A DNA stretch of 51,110 nucleotides from Alkalibacterium sp. (lineage in GTDB: Bacteria > Bacillota > Bacilli > Lactobacillales > Carnobacteriaceae_A). The DNA is taken from assembly GCA_007692455.1 (NCBI GenBank), contig RECC01000081.1, forward strand, positions 1-51,110, given 5' to 3'. The position numbers and the translations under genes were made by a program. Under the pieces are notes generated by a model, which was not told where the DNA came from, searched no databases, and was given only the letters and a program-made list of their open reading frames with translations. Of this stretch, positions 7,478-17,628 are shown one piece after another. The stretch's first letter is position 1; the number at the start of each line of letters is the position of its first letter.

Positions 7478-7496
7478 CAATATTGTCACATGGTCT
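7467..7496. promoter_or_regulatory. Perfect 30-bp palindrome, likely BceR-type operator
   Basis: The left half AGACCATGTGACAAT is exactly mirrored by ATTGTCACATGGTCT. Its core is TGACA-ATAT-TGTCA, which fits the inverted-repeat form (TnACA-N4-TGTnA) described for BceR-like regulators. It covers the last codons and stop of the kinase gene and lies about 40 bp upstream of a weak -10 (GATAAA, 7522-7527), as expected for an activator site before the transporter genes. A further half site, TGTCACATG, is at 7505-7513. It could also act as a hairpin in mRNA. Confidence 0.75.
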
Positions 7497-7577
7497 TCTT
7501 CATATGTCACATGAATCGAATGATAAAGTGAAGCGTGAAGAGTAGGATAAGGGTAGAACAATAACGGAGGGTTAAGA

Positions 7578-8336
7578 ATGATTATACAGGCTAAAGGAAT
7601 CAAAAAATCATACGGAAACAGACTGAACCGCACAGAAGTCTTAAAGGGCATCGACTTGACTATTGAAGAAGGAGAATTCGTTTCCATCATGGGGCCATCC
7701 GGCTCAGGTAAAACAACCTTACTGAATGTGCTGAGCTCCATTGATCAAGTGACCAGTGGCCATGTTTTTGTAGAAGAACAGGACATTACGACACTCAAAG
7801 AGAAAAAACTGGCAGATTTCAGAAAAGAAGACTTAGGCTTCATGTTTCAAGAATACAATCTACTTCATACACTGACAGTCAAAGAAAACATCCTGCTTCC
7901 GCTATCTATTAGAGATATAGATAAAAAAGAAGCTGAGAAGCAGTTTGAACTTGTCTCAAAAGAACTGGCTATTTACGATTTAAAAGGGAAATATCCAAGC
8001 GAAATCTCAGGAGGGCAAAAGCAGCGAACCAGTGCAGCTAGAGCTTTTATTCATCAGCCCAAAATTATCTTTGCAGATGAACCAACAGGTGCGCTGGATT
8101 CAAAAGCTGCCAGCAGTCTGCTCCATAAATTAAAGCAGTTAAACAGTAAAATCAGATCAACCATTGTCATGGTCACCCATGATGCGACTGCGGCAAGTTA
8201 CTCAAACCGTGTCATCTTTTTAAAGGATGGCCTGATATATTCAAGTTTACGAAAAGGAGAACGCTCGCAGGAAGAGTTTTACATGGAGATTATGAATAAT
8301 CAGAGCGTGATTGGTGGTGTCGGCGTTGAGTCTTAA
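7578..8336 (+). CDS. BceA-like ABC transporter ATPase
   Basis: 252 residues. Walker A GPSGSGKT (39-46), Q-loop FMFQEYNLL, signature SGGQKQR, Walker B with D-loop [12 protein letters not shown] and switch MVTHD are all intact. It is of the MacB/BceA subgroup (LolD-like). It energises the large permease that follows, which removes bacitracin-like or lantibiotic peptides from their lipid targets. ATG 7578 follows GGAGGG (7566-7571). It lies just downstream of the palindromic operator, and its stop overlaps the permease start region, indicating translational coupling. Confidence 0.93.
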   Translation: MIIQAKGIKKSYGNRLNRTEVLKGIDLTIEEGEFVSIMGPSGSGKTTLLNVLSSIDQVTSGHVFVEEQDITTLKEKKLADFRKEDLGFMFQEYNLLHTLTVKENILLPLSIRDIDKKEAEKQFELVSKELAIYDLKGKYPSEISGGQKQRTSAARAFIHQPKIIFADEPTGALDSKAASSLLHKLKQLNSKIRSTIVMVTHDATAASYSNRVIFLKDGLIYSSLRKGERSQEEFYMEIMNNQSVIGGVGVES

Positions 8337-10239
8337 CAGGATTATATTGAAAAACTTTTTTAAGAGCGTGAAGAACTACGCGTTGTATATATTTGCACTC
8401 ATATTCAGTGTGGTCTTGTATTTTTCATTTGTCTTGATGTCACAGGATGACACTATTGCGGCAGAACTGCAGTCAGAATCAGTCATGAGCACAGGCTTTA
8501 CTGTCGGTTCGGTCTTGCTGGTTGTCATCATTGTATTGTTTGTCATGTTTGCCAATTCTATTTTTCTGAAAAGAAGAAACAAGGAGCTGGCGCTTTTTCA
8601 GCTGATTGGACTTAGGCGAAAGAAACTGTTACGTATACTTGTACTGGAAAATGCAGTGATTTACTTTGGTAGTCTGGTGTCGGGTATTACACTTGGTTTT
8701 TTAATATCGCGGATGCTGCTGCTGCTTTTGCTTCGTATGCTGCAGATTGAATTGTCCATTGGAATGAGCTTTTCAGTTACAGCAGTGACACAGACGGCTA
8801 TTCTGTTCGTTTGTATCTTTGTCTTGCTGATGATTCAGAACTTTATATTTCTGAAAAGAACCCGTTTAGTCGACATGCTTAAACTGAACCAGTCGATTGA
8901 ATCCGACTACAGGGGGATTGGTTTTTGGACAATCGTTTCCGGTTTTTTGGGACTCGTTATGATACTTTCAGGTTACTGGCTGTCAATGAACATCATGGAT
9001 TTTGGTACCGTGCTGGTCCCACTGCTGCTGGGCATCTTATTTTTGACTATTGTCGGCACCTATCTATTATTCAAGGCATCGGTCGCCTTTGTGCTCAATG
9101 TGATTAGACAATCTAAAAATGGCCGTTTGAATGTTAAAGACGTGCTGTCACTCACCAGTATTATGTTTAAAATGAAGTCCAATGCCTTTTTGCTGACCCT
9201 GATTAGTATCATTAGTGCACTCAGCATGGGTTTAATGTCTTTTTCTTATATTTCTTATTACTCTGTGGAACAATCAGTAAATGCCTCCATCTCAAATGAT
9301 TATGTTTTTTACGAAGAAGAAGAGATGTTATTTTACAGTGAACTGCTGGATGAAAGTGGGATAAATCATGAGGTGAGAACAGTTCCTTTTTTGAACTATG
9401 AAGCAACAGGTGAAGGAATAACAATCAACACTCCACGAGGGGGTTCCGAGATTGATCTGGTTATTGTCAGCGCTGATCATATAGAATCTGCTACAGTAAA
9501 GGAGAATGAAATAATTATTAAGGGGTTAATATCGACCCTGGATGCCTTTATGAATTTTGAAATAAATAGTCCAATTACATTGTTTAATAGTGATTATGAA
9601 CAGACTCTGGAATTGATTGAGGTTGATGGAGAAGCCATCTTACCTTCTCATGTGGCCCGTGGAGCTCTTCAAGCAGTTGTCTCAAATGAGGTTTACCAGA
9701 AACTGGAGGAGCAGTATACCTACGATGAAGAACTAAGGGATAATCTGGTCAGTTATGCTATAGATATTTCTGAAGAAGACAGCCAGGAGATTTTTGAGCT
9801 GATGAATCAGGATGGTCATCATTCGTTTGAATCAAGAATCAATCAATATACCGTTCAGATGCAGGGAGCAGGAGTCATGATGTTTGTGATTGGTTTTGTC
9901 GGAATTGCCTTTTTAATGACCACGGGCTGCATTCTTTACTTCAAGCAAGTTGGGGAGGGTGAAGATGAAAAGGAGAGCTACAAAATTTTGAGAAAACTGG
10001 GCTTCACAGTAAATGAACTGGTCAAAGGATTGACGATTAAAGTGGTTCTCACATTCGGGATTCCTTTACTTATGGGACTGCTACACACCTATTTCGCTGT
10101 GAATGCTGGCTGGTTCATCTTCGGCAGTGAAATGTGGTTACCGATGTTGACTGTGATGATCGGCTATGTCTTCTTGTACTTGATTTTTGCCTTTTTCTCT
10201 CTTTTGTACTATAAAAAAATTGTCAGAGAAAGTATATAG
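8311..10239 (+). CDS. BceB-like ABC transporter permease
   Basis: Up to 642 residues with the BceB layout: an FtsX-like four-helix N-terminal bundle ([11 protein letters not shown], then [20 protein letters not shown]), further helices, one large extracellular domain (about 320-520, acidic) between helices 7 and 8, and three C-terminal helices with [21 protein letters not shown] in the cytoplasmic loop. The extracellular domain gives peptide specificity and signals to the kinase. The start is ambiguous: TTG 8311, GTG 8314, GTG 8317 and TTG 8326 are all in frame and overlap bceA; the last would give a start nearest to the family consensus. Confidence 0.9.
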   Translation: MVVSALSLNRIILKNFFKSVKNYALYIFALIFSVVLYFSFVLMSQDDTIAAELQSESVMSTGFTVGSVLLVVIIVLFVMFANSIFLKRRNKELALFQLIGLRRKKLLRILVLENAVIYFGSLVSGITLGFLISRMLLLLLLRMLQIELSIGMSFSVTAVTQTAILFVCIFVLLMIQNFIFLKRTRLVDMLKLNQSIESDYRGIGFWTIVSGFLGLVMILSGYWLSMNIMDFGTVLVPLLLGILFLTIVGTYLLFKASVAFVLNVIRQSKNGRLNVKDVLSLTSIMFKMKSNAFLLTLISIISALSMGLMSFSYISYYSVEQSVNASISNDYVFYEEEEMLFYSELLDESGINHEVRTVPFLNYEATGEGITINTPRGGSEIDLVIVSADHIESATVKENEIIIKGLISTLDAFMNFEINSPITLFNSDYEQTLELIEVDGEAILPSHVARGALQAVVSNEVYQKLEEQYTYDEELRDNLVSYAIDISEEDSQEIFELMNQDGHHSFESRINQYTVQMQGAGVMMFVIGFVGIAFLMTTGCILYFKQVGEGEDEKESYKILRKLGFTVNELVKGLTIKVVLTFGIPLLMGLLHTYFAVNAGWFIFGSEMWLPMLTVMIGYVFLYLIFAFFSLLYYKKIVRESI

Positions 10240-10321
10240 GCCAGTTAATCAAATGTGGACCGTCTATCGAACGTTTGTCTAATTGTCTATCAGATTTCTG
10301 TACGACAGCTAAGCAGGCTAA

Positions 10322-10351
10322 AAGACACCTTCCATTCCGGAAGGTGTCTTC
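10322..10351 (+). terminator. Terminator of the Bce-like cassette
   Basis: AAGACACCTTCC and GGAAGGTGTCTT form a 12-bp perfect stem with a 5-nt loop. The T tract is short (TCTTCT), so termination may be partial. Confidence 0.75.
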
Positions 10352-10441
10352 TGCATTAGTGCATCAGAACGTAAAATGATTCGTCAGTAAGTAGAAGCTG
10401 CAAAACTTAAACCACAGGCATCCTGTAAGCATTCTCTATTC

Positions 10442-10460
10442 TTTCCTTGTATACTGGAAA
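10442..10460. promoter_or_regulatory. Inverted repeat around a -10 box upstream of adhC
   Basis: TTTCC (10442-10446) and GGAAA (10456-10460) flank TTGTATACT, which contains a good -10 (TATACT, 10450-10455) 45 bp before the adhC start. A regulator binding this repeat would sit on the promoter. No regulator gene is adjacent. Confidence 0.4.
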
Positions 10461-10472
10461 TGGTGACAATAA

Positions 10473-11609
<1,137 letters not shown>

Positions 11610-11639
11610 ACGACACAGATTAATGAAGGAGGAAACTGT

Positions 11640-12491
11640 GTGACTGAACTGGAAAAACTGGAAAAACTGGAAGAACATAAGGTGTTTGGTGGCATGCAAT
11701 ATAAGTACCGTCACCATTCCCAGCTACTGAAGAGTAAAATGACGTTCAGCTTATTTTTACCGGACAAAGAGGCCTTTCCTGATCCACCTGTTTTATGGTG
11801 GCTGTCGGGTCTGACGTGTAACGACGATAACTTTACGCATAAAGCAGGCGCCCAAAGAGCGGCTTCGCGACTGGGTGTAGCCATGGTGGTTCCGGATACG
11901 AGTCCCAGAGGCGAAGCTATAGCAGACTCAGACGACTATGATTTGGGTCAGGGGGCAGGCTTTTATCTGAATGCAACTGAAGAACCTTGGGCAGCTAACT
12001 ATCAGATGGCAGACTATGTTCTAAAGGAATTGACTGAAATAGTGAGAGACGAGTTTAACTTACAGGGGCCTGAATTTTTGTCGGGACACTCGATGGGAGG
12101 CCACGGTGCACTGGTTCTGGGACTAAAAAATCCAGAGCGTTTTCAGTCAATCACTGCCTTCGCACCAATTGTGAATCCCAGCCAGGTTCCGTGGGGCATC
12201 AAAGCCTTTACGCACTATCTGGGTGAAGACCAATCAGACTGGAAGCAGTGGGATGCTCTGGAGCTTATGAAAGAGCATACAGGCAAACAGATTCCGATAC
12301 TAATTGACCAAGGGGATGCGGATGGCTTTTATAACAAAGAGCTGCAGCCGGAAGTCTTCAAAAAAGCTGCGGAAGCTGCTGATTATCCAGTGGCTCTGCG
12401 CATGCAGGCAGGACACGACCACAGCTACTATACTATCGCGACCTTTATCGAAGAACATCTGGAATTCCATCTGGATCACTTAACTCAATAG
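11640..12491 (+). CDS. fghA: S-formylglutathione hydrolase
   Basis: 283 residues of the esterase D family. It has VLWWLSGLTCNDDNF, the charge-relay nucleophile Ser151 in SGHSMGGHGA, an Asp in LIDQGDADGF and the catalytic His in AGHDHSYY. It releases formate and glutathione from S-formylglutathione, completing the pathway started by adhC 30 bp upstream. GTG 11640 follows AAGGAGG. The first codons contain a short CTGGAAAAA tandem repeat encoding a LEK-LEK-LEE extension, so the N-terminus is slightly longer than in the enzymes I recall. Confidence 0.95.
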   Translation: MTELEKLEKLEEHKVFGGMQYKYRHHSQLLKSKMTFSLFLPDKEAFPDPPVLWWLSGLTCNDDNFTHKAGAQRAASRLGVAMVVPDTSPRGEAIADSDDYDLGQGAGFYLNATEEPWAANYQMADYVLKELTEIVRDEFNLQGPEFLSGHSMGGHGALVLGLKNPERFQSITAFAPIVNPSQVPWGIKAFTHYLGEDQSDWKQWDALELMKEHTGKQIPILIDQGDADGFYNKELQPEVFKKAAEAADYPVALRMQAGHDHSYYTIATFIEEHLEFHLDHLTQ

Positions 12492-12498
12492 TCAGAAG

Positions 12499-12561
12499 CT
12501 AGCCCTCTATTTAGAATCAGTGCTTGCGGAAGTGAGCTGGCTGTTTTATTTGGAGGGCTAG
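12499..12561. repeat. Nine-base-pair inverted repeat enclosing 45 nt
   Basis: CTAGCCCTC and GAGGGCTAG pair perfectly, with weaker pairing possible inside. It lies between fghA and the nitroreductase gene. Without a T tract it is not a standard terminator; it could be an mRNA stabiliser or a weak terminator. Confidence 0.45.
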
Positions 12562-12628
12562 TTGTATACTTAAGTAAAATATGGGCTAAAGGATTCACTA
12601 ACTCACTCAAAGGAAACGAGGCTATCTG

Positions 12629-13258
12629 ATGACAATAACCAACAATTTTGACTCTATACTACTCAATCGGCGCTCCGTCAGGGAATATGATCCCAACGTA
12701 AAGATTCCCCGAGACGAAATGCTTGAAATGATTCAAAAAGCGACACGGGCTCCGTCTTCGCTCAATCTGCAGCCCTGGCGCTTTGTGGTCGTAGACAGCG
12801 AGAAAGGGAAAGCAGCATTGAGGCCCTTGGTTCGCTGGAATACAATTCAAAATGACACGTCGGCAGCGATGGTCCTCATATTTGGGGATTTAAAGTGCTA
12901 TGAGTATGGTGAAGAGATATACGCTAAAGCAGTATCGGAAGGCAAGATGACAGAAGAAGAAAAGAACCAGCAGCTGGCAGACATTATTCCTGACTATAAA
13001 AGCTTTCCGAAAGAAAAAATGAAGAAAGTCGTCAAACTTGATTCGTGTATGGCAGCGATGCAGTTCATGCTGGTTGCCCGCAGTCACGGCTATGACTCCA
13101 ATCCAATCGCGGGCTTTGACCATGGTCCGCTGGCAGAAAGTGTCGGTCTGGATAAAGACCGCTACGCCCCCGTGTTAATGCTGGCAGTAGGGAAGGCGCT
13201 AAAGCCGGGAGAAGAGACCGTTCGGCTGGATGCAGAGAAGATTACGACGTTTAAGTAA
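12629..13258 (+). CDS. Nitroreductase family protein (FMN-dependent)
   Basis: 209 residues. The N-terminal LLNRRSVREYDPNVKIP and APSSLNLQPWRFVVVDS blocks are the FMN-binding signature of oxygen-insensitive nitroreductases. SCMAAMQFMLVARSHGYDSNPIAGFD and a C-terminal VLMLAVGKAL complete the fold. Such enzymes reduce quinones, nitro compounds or disulphide-like oxidants with NAD(P)H. It has its own ribosome site (AAAGGAAACGAGG) and is separated from fghA by 137 bp with an inverted repeat and a TATACT box near 12564, so it is probably a separate transcript. Substrate unknown. Confidence 0.9.
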   Translation: MTITNNFDSILLNRRSVREYDPNVKIPRDEMLEMIQKATRAPSSLNLQPWRFVVVDSEKGKAALRPLVRWNTIQNDTSAAMVLIFGDLKCYEYGEEIYAKAVSEGKMTEEEKNQQLADIIPDYKSFPKEKMKKVVKLDSCMAAMQFMLVARSHGYDSNPIAGFDHGPLAESVGLDKDRYAPVLMLAVGKALKPGEETVRLDAEKITTFK

Positions 13259-13280
13259 GCAATGACTTTTTAAAAGAAAG

Positions 13281-13306
13281 GCAATCACTCAGGTGGTTGC
13301 TTTTTT
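13281..13306 (+). terminator. Terminator after the nitroreductase gene
   Basis: GCAATCA and TGGTTGC pair across a 6-nt loop and are followed by TTTTTTA. Confidence 0.75.
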
Positions 13307-13347
13307 ATACACATTTAAGCTGACTCAGCTTATTCCTGAAATTGATG

Positions 13348-13378
13348 AAAAGAACGTCTTACCCGGACGTTCTTTTTT
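13348..13378 (+). terminator. Second hairpin with T tract, 45 bp after the first
   Basis: AAAGAACGTC and GACGTTCTTT form a 10-bp stem followed by TTT. With no gene between the two terminators this may be a back-up terminator or the 3' end of a very short transcript. Confidence 0.7.
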
Positions 13379-13395
13379 GTTATACTTAGAGCATA

Positions 13396-13410
13396 TAGAA
13401 AGCGTTTTAA
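13396..13410. promoter_or_regulatory. Putative CcpA cre site before the ROK gene
   Basis: AGAAAGCGTTTTAAT matches the core of the catabolite-responsive element (GAAAGCGTTT) with a mismatch at each outer edge. It lies 70 bp before a sugar-kinase-like gene, which fits carbon-catabolite control. Confidence 0.45.
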
Positions 13411-13477
13411 TATTTATTGAAAAGAGGATTCACAGACACAAATTTTATTAATAAACCACTTTAGAGGAGTAAGCAGA

Positions 13478-14374
13478 ATGAAAAAGTATATTGTACTGGA
13501 TATCGGCGGATCAGCCGTAAAATTTGCTTTGATGGATAAAGAGACCATACATACTAAAGGAAAAGTGAAGACCCCTCGTGATTCACTGGAATCTTTGTTA
13601 TTTGTGATTGAAAAGATTGTCCAGCCCTATACGGGAAGTATAGGCGGGGTGGCCATCAGCATGCCGGGTCGAATCGATTCAAATACTGGTTTTGCTGTGC
13701 ACGGAGGTTCGTTAAAGTACATTAAGAACGTTCATTTAGCGGAAATAATTCAGGAGCGGTTGAAGCTGCCTGTAAAGATTGAGAATGACGGGAAAAGTGC
13801 AGCTTTAGGTGAATTCTGGAAAGGTGGACTCAAAGGGGTTCAGCATGGCGTCGCCTTTGTCTTAGGTACGGGAGTTGGGGGAGGCATTATATCCAATGGT
13901 CAGCTGGTAAAAGGGCATCATTTCAGTGCGGGAGAATTTTCTTTTATGCGGATAGATGGAAAGAGACCTCTCGACCGGGATAATTTTTTTGGCAGCACCG
14001 GCAGTACAACGGATTTAGTCAGTAGGGTAGCAGAGCTAATCGGGGAAGACCAGGAATCGTTTGAAGGACAGGATATGTTCCGTCTTATTCGAGAAGGCAA
14101 TGAAGACGTCTACGCTGTATTTCAAGAGTACTGCAAGGGAATCGCGGCACAAATCATGAATCTGCAGGTCATACTTGATCCTGAAGTGTTTGTGATTGGC
14201 GGAGGGATGAGTGCGGAACCGATGCTGGTTGAAGGGATTCAGAATGCCTTGGACAAGCTGTACGAAAAAGATCTGATCTATGAAATGACCGGGTTCAAGG
14301 CCACCCTTAAAAAAAGTGAACTGGGGAATGATGCGAATCTGTATGGTGCCTTGTATCAGCTATTAAATTCTTAG
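13478..14374 (+). CDS. ROK family sugar kinase-like protein
   Basis: 298 residues. It has the N-terminal phosphate-binding loop DIGGSAVKFALMD (8-20), the sugar-binding and catalytic IENDGKSAALGE with Asp104, GTGVGGGI (130-137), the ROK motif GHHFSAGEF (146-154) and a C-terminal FVIGGGMSAEPML. The zinc-binding Cys cluster (CxCGxxGCxE) that follows in many ROK glucokinases and repressors is absent, as in the beta-glucoside or hexose kinases of this order. There is no HTH domain, so it is an enzyme, not a repressor. The substrate cannot be set. It is transcribed alone, with a possible cre site upstream. Confidence 0.88.
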   Translation: MKKYIVLDIGGSAVKFALMDKETIHTKGKVKTPRDSLESLLFVIEKIVQPYTGSIGGVAISMPGRIDSNTGFAVHGGSLKYIKNVHLAEIIQERLKLPVKIENDGKSAALGEFWKGGLKGVQHGVAFVLGTGVGGGIISNGQLVKGHHFSAGEFSFMRIDGKRPLDRDNFFGSTGSTTDLVSRVAELIGEDQESFEGQDMFRLIREGNEDVYAVFQEYCKGIAAQIMNLQVILDPEVFVIGGGMSAEPMLVEGIQNALDKLYEKDLIYEMTGFKATLKKSELGNDANLYGALYQLLNS

Positions 14375-14433
14375 AAACAATAAACGTATAAACTGTCTAG
14401 CTATGAAAAAGTATAGAAATGGCAGCTATAGGA

Positions 14434-14466
14434 AAAAGACACCTTCTCCAAAAAAGGTGTCTTTTT
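14434..14466. terminator. Bidirectional terminator between the ROK and efflux genes
   Basis: AAAAAGACACCTT and AAGGTGTCTTTTT form a 13-bp stem with an 8-nt loop, with T tracts on both strands. It serves the convergent genes. Confidence 0.9.
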
Positions 14467-14528
14467 TGCTGCTCACTGCCAGAAAAAGGTCATCAACTGT
14501 TTCACTGATTCGTAGGCCAATCATTCAG

Positions 14529-16556
14529 TTAATCATGACGAAGGGCTTCTATAGGATCCAGTCTGGCAGCCTTGTTGGCCGGGAAAACACCGGCAATCAT
14601 GCTGATAATAACGCTGGCCAGGACACCAAACAATGCATAGAGTGGAGTGATATGCAGTATGGTTGTGCCGAAAAGATTATTAACAGCGATATTTCCAATA
14701 AAGGCTAGTAATGAAGCAATGCCGATTCCTAATAAACCGCTGAACAGGCCGATAAGGAAAGACTCGGAAACGAATATGCGTCGAATATCTTTATTTCGTC
14801 CACCAATGGCCTTGATAACACCTATTTCCTGTGTTCGCTCAACCACGCTGATGTAAAGCACAGTCAGAATCATGATAGCTGATACGAATAGAGATATGGC
14901 GGCGACGCCTGACAAAATATAGGTGAAGATATCCAGCAGTTGCGTAAAGGTGGCTGCCAGTGTATCGGTCGAGGATCCTCCATAACCGAGGGCACTCAGT
15001 TCTTCTTTGATACTCTGTGAATGAGAGGGGTCTTCTGCATGAAGATAGGCTAGGTTAGGCTCAATAGTGACGTCGTTTTCTTCAGTCATCTCAATGAAAG
15101 TGTCCATAGTCATAAAGACAGAATCAAAAGCACTGGCGGGTCCTATAGCATTGCCAGCCGTATAGATTCCGCTGACTGTGTAAAAGCCGCTTAAAGCATC
15201 GCCATCCACCCTCAGTTTCACCTCTACTTCTTCCCCTATCATATCGCTTGCCTCATCCATCATGTTTTCGGCCATTTCTTCTGTAATCAGTACTTCATTG
15301 GACTCAGGAAAGGCTCCATGGAGAATATTGGACTGAGTCATGCTGGCAGAAATAGTACCGAAGTTCATAAATGGATGGGTGTCCTCCTCATAGACAACAG
15401 TATCGCTCCCAACTGAAAAAGACGTATACGCTAGCTCAATTTCTTCAACGTGCGGGATGTCTCTCAGTTCCTCTATATTATCCTGTTCAAAAGGAATCGT
15501 TTGAGACAGCTGGACAGCAGGATTATTAGCAGCAAACTGACCCGGACCTCTCTCAGTCGGTTCGTCTGCCGTTTCTGTTTCGCTTTCTGCACCAGAGTCC
15601 CTTTGAGTCTCTTCGGTCATGCGTGCCTCACTGATTAAAGGATTGACATTCTCATTCATCGTGTCCGTCAAGTAGTCATTGACACCTCTGCCTAGAGCAA
15701 GCATAAGAATAACACTCATGATTCCAATACTGCCGCCCAGTGCAATGAGAATGTTACGCCCCATTTTTTCTTTCATATTCAAAAGAGCCATTCGAATAGC
15801 TGCCACTAAACTCAGATTCTTATTTCTCTCTTGTTTTGTTAGCTTGAAGGTGTCCGTATCCTCCTCTTTTGTCCGGCGATCCTCGTCCTTGATGATAGCT
15901 CCATCATCAATCGTAACAATGCGTGAAGAGCGCGATGCCACACGATCGGAATGTGTCACCATAATCACCAGCTTGCCCGTTTTAGCAATGTCCTGAATAA
16001 TATCCAGAACCTGGTCAGATGTCTGTGAATCGAGAGCGCCAGTGGGTTCATCTGCAATAATAATGTCCGGATCATTGACTAGTGCTCTGGCGATGGCTAC
16101 GCGCTGTTTCTGGCCTCCAGATAGCTGGCTGGGTTTCTTTTTATAGTGATCTTTTAAGCCGAGATGCTCCAGTACCTCCATAGCCCGGTCATTTCGGGTC
16201 TGCTTATCGACATTGGATAACGTCATGGCCAAGGTGACATTGTCCAGTACGGACAGGTGGGAAACAAGATTAAAGCTCTGAAAAATAAATCCGATTTTCT
16301 CTTTATGGAAACGGACCAGTTCTTTTTCACTAAATTGTCCAAGGTTTTCCCCATCGACAAGGATGTCTCCGTCAAATGTCAAATCCAGCCCGCCAAGCAC
16401 ATTCATCAGGGTAGATTTTCCACTGCCGGATTCGCCTATAATGGAAACCAGTTCACCCTTGTCAAAAGATAGGTTGATATCTTTCAAAGCATGGAAGTGT
16501 TGACTTTCGGTAATGGGGTAGTATTTATTTAAATTCTGTATGCTCAAAAAGGGCAT
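14529..16556 (-). CDS. MacB-like ABC transporter, fused ATPase and permease
   Basis: 675 residues in one chain. The ATPase (1-225) has Walker A GESGSGKS, signature [26 protein letters not shown] and MVTHSD. A linker is followed by a first membrane helix ([19 protein letters not shown]), a large extracytoplasmic domain with an acidic Glu/Thr-rich insert, and three C-terminal helices including [19 protein letters not shown], the FtsX/MacB coupling motif. MacB-type exporters act as mechanotransducers on peptides or drugs outside the membrane. The start follows GGAGG at eight bases. It is downstream of a TetR gene and has its own TetR-type operator. Confidence 0.92.
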   Translation of the reverse strand: MPFLSIQNLNKYYPITESQHFHALKDINLSFDKGELVSIIGESGSGKSTLMNVLGGLDLTFDGDILVDGENLGQFSEKELVRFHKEKIGFIFQSFNLVSHLSVLDNVTLAMTLSNVDKQTRNDRAMEVLEHLGLKDHYKKKPSQLSGGQKQRVAIARALVNDPDIIIADEPTGALDSQTSDQVLDIIQDIAKTGKLVIMVTHSDRVASRSSRIVTIDDGAIIKDEDRRTKEEDTDTFKLTKQERNKNLSLVAAIRMALLNMKEKMGRNILIALGGSIGIMSVILMLALGRGVNDYLTDTMNENVNPLISEARMTEETQRDSGAESETETADEPTERGPGQFAANNPAVQLSQTIPFEQDNIEELRDIPHVEEIELAYTSFSVGSDTVVYEEDTHPFMNFGTISASMTQSNILHGAFPESNEVLITEEMAENMMDEASDMIGEEVEVKLRVDGDALSGFYTVSGIYTAGNAIGPASAFDSVFMTMDTFIEMTEENDVTIEPNLAYLHAEDPSHSQSIKEELSALGYGGSSTDTLAATFTQLLDIFTYILSGVAAISLFVSAIMILTVLYISVVERTQEIGVIKAIGGRNKDIRRIFVSESFLIGLFSGLLGIGIASLLAFIGNIAVNNLFGTTILHITPLYALFGVLASVIISMIAGVFPANKAARLDPIEALRHD

Positions 16557-16579
16557 GGGATTTCCTCCTTAATATAAAT

Positions 16580-16599
16580 AAGTGAGTAATCACTCACTT
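16580..16599. promoter_or_regulatory. TetR-type operator before the MacB-like gene
   Basis: AAGTGAGT and ACTCACTT mirror each other across AATC, a 20-bp operator of the TGAGTnnnnACTCA form used by many TetR proteins. It starts about ten bases downstream of the -10 box at 16610-16615, so a bound repressor would block initiation. Confidence 0.8.
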
Positions 16600-16609
16600 A
16601 ACTGTTTAA

Positions 16610-16639
16610 AGTATAAACCTTGACGGGTCATACTGTCAA
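16610..16639 (-). promoter_or_regulatory. Promoter of the MacB-like gene within an inverted repeat
   Basis: On the minus strand TTGACA (16639-16634), an 18-bp spacer and TATACT (16615-16610) form a strong promoter. The -35 lies in one arm of an inverted repeat (CCTTGAC 16618-16624, GTCAAGG 16635-16641), so the same stretch may also end tetR transcripts. Confidence 0.7.
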
Positions 16640-16646
16640 GGTCAAT

Positions 16647-17291
16647 TTAAGGGTGAAGGCCTTTTTCAAGAAATTGGATAAGATGATCTATATCGGTATC
16701 AGACTGAGAAGAAGATGAAAAGCCCATGGATTGTGAGATGACATATCCTGCAACCGTACTGATGATAAAGCGGAGTATTTCTTCGTCGGGCCAGTCGACT
16801 AGTTCACCTTTTTCTTTGAAAAGAGTCACAATCTGTTTAAGTTCATCCACTGCAACCTTCGGAACAAGCGTAACTAAGTTATCCCGCATGGATTCCTGAT
16901 AAAGGTATTCGGTTAAATAAATTTTCCATATTTTAAGGTTCTTTCCAGCTAAATTAATGCGTTCCGGCAGTACCTGGCGAAGAAAATCTGAAAAGGAGAC
17001 AGTCTGCAAGTAGTCTTTATTACTCAACAAATTTGCTGGGATTAAATCCTCAAGAGACTGACTAAGAATGGGCAGGATGCTGGCATACAGCAAGTTTTCC
17101 TTTGAGCCGAAATGTTTGAAGATAGTTCCTTCAGCGACTTGGGCTGCACGGGAAATGTCTTTTGTGGACGTATTTGAATAGCCCTGTTCAGCAAACAACA
17201 GCAGACTGGCTTCCAGAATATCCTGCATTTTAGGGGTCAGTTTTTCATTGTTTTCAACCTTTTGTCTAAACAGTTCAAAAATAGAGTCCAC
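16647..17291 (-). CDS. TetR/AcrR family transcriptional regulator
   Basis: 214 residues. The N-terminal HTH (about 20-70: KMQDILEASLLLFAEQGYSNTSTKDISRAAQVAEGTIFKHFGSKENLL) is a canonical TetR domain, and the rest is an all-helical ligand domain. GTG 17291 follows AAAGGAG at eight bases. It lies upstream of the MacB-like exporter on the same strand, with a strong promoter and a palindromic operator between them, so it most likely represses the exporter and is relieved by an exported compound. No copy of that operator is obvious before its own gene, so autoregulation is not supported. Confidence 0.93.
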   Translation of the reverse strand: MDSIFELFRQKVENNEKLTPKMQDILEASLLLFAEQGYSNTSTKDISRAAQVAEGTIFKHFGSKENLLYASILPILSQSLEDLIPANLLSNKDYLQTVSFSDFLRQVLPERINLAGKNLKIWKIYLTEYLYQESMRDNLVTLVPKVAVDELKQIVTLFKEKGELVDWPDEEILRFIISTVAGYVISQSMGFSSSSQSDTDIDHLIQFLEKGLHP

Positions 17292-17544
17292 AGGTCATGC
17301 TCCTTTAATCATATTAATTACATTTTACGTTTAAAAGGGAGAACAAGCAAGGTCTTTCAAACGCTCAGTTTTCTCTACAGCTGACACGTTATCTGTTGTA
17401 TCTTATACAACAGATTGTTCTCGTTATGTTCTATAATAAATGGAGAATACTAGCACCATATAGGAATAACCTGTTCAAAATTGGCCTATTCACAAAAAAT
17501 ATTACAAATAAATGAGCAATTTTAAACGCAAGAAAGATAAAAAG

Positions 17545-17553
17545 TGTTATACT
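17545..17553 (+). promoter_or_regulatory. Extended -10 promoter for the DUF1295 gene
   Basis: TGTTATACT is an extended -10 (TGn plus TATACT) 76 bp before the start codon. The -35 is weak. The rest of the 337-bp gap behind tetR shows no gene. Confidence 0.5.
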
Positions 17554-17628
17554 AACTGAAGATACTTGTTCAGTTTCGCTTTACATGAATCTGAAATAAA
17601 ATTTACAAATAATTGGAAGAGGTGTGTT

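Noticed and set aside
12499-12561. A rho-independent terminator after fghA
   Set aside because: The inverted repeat is long-range and has no T tract, so it was listed as a repeat only.
14403-15996. Several plus-strand open frames under the MacB-like gene
   Set aside because: They are antisense to a complete ABC transporter with intact motifs and have no ribosome sites or domains.
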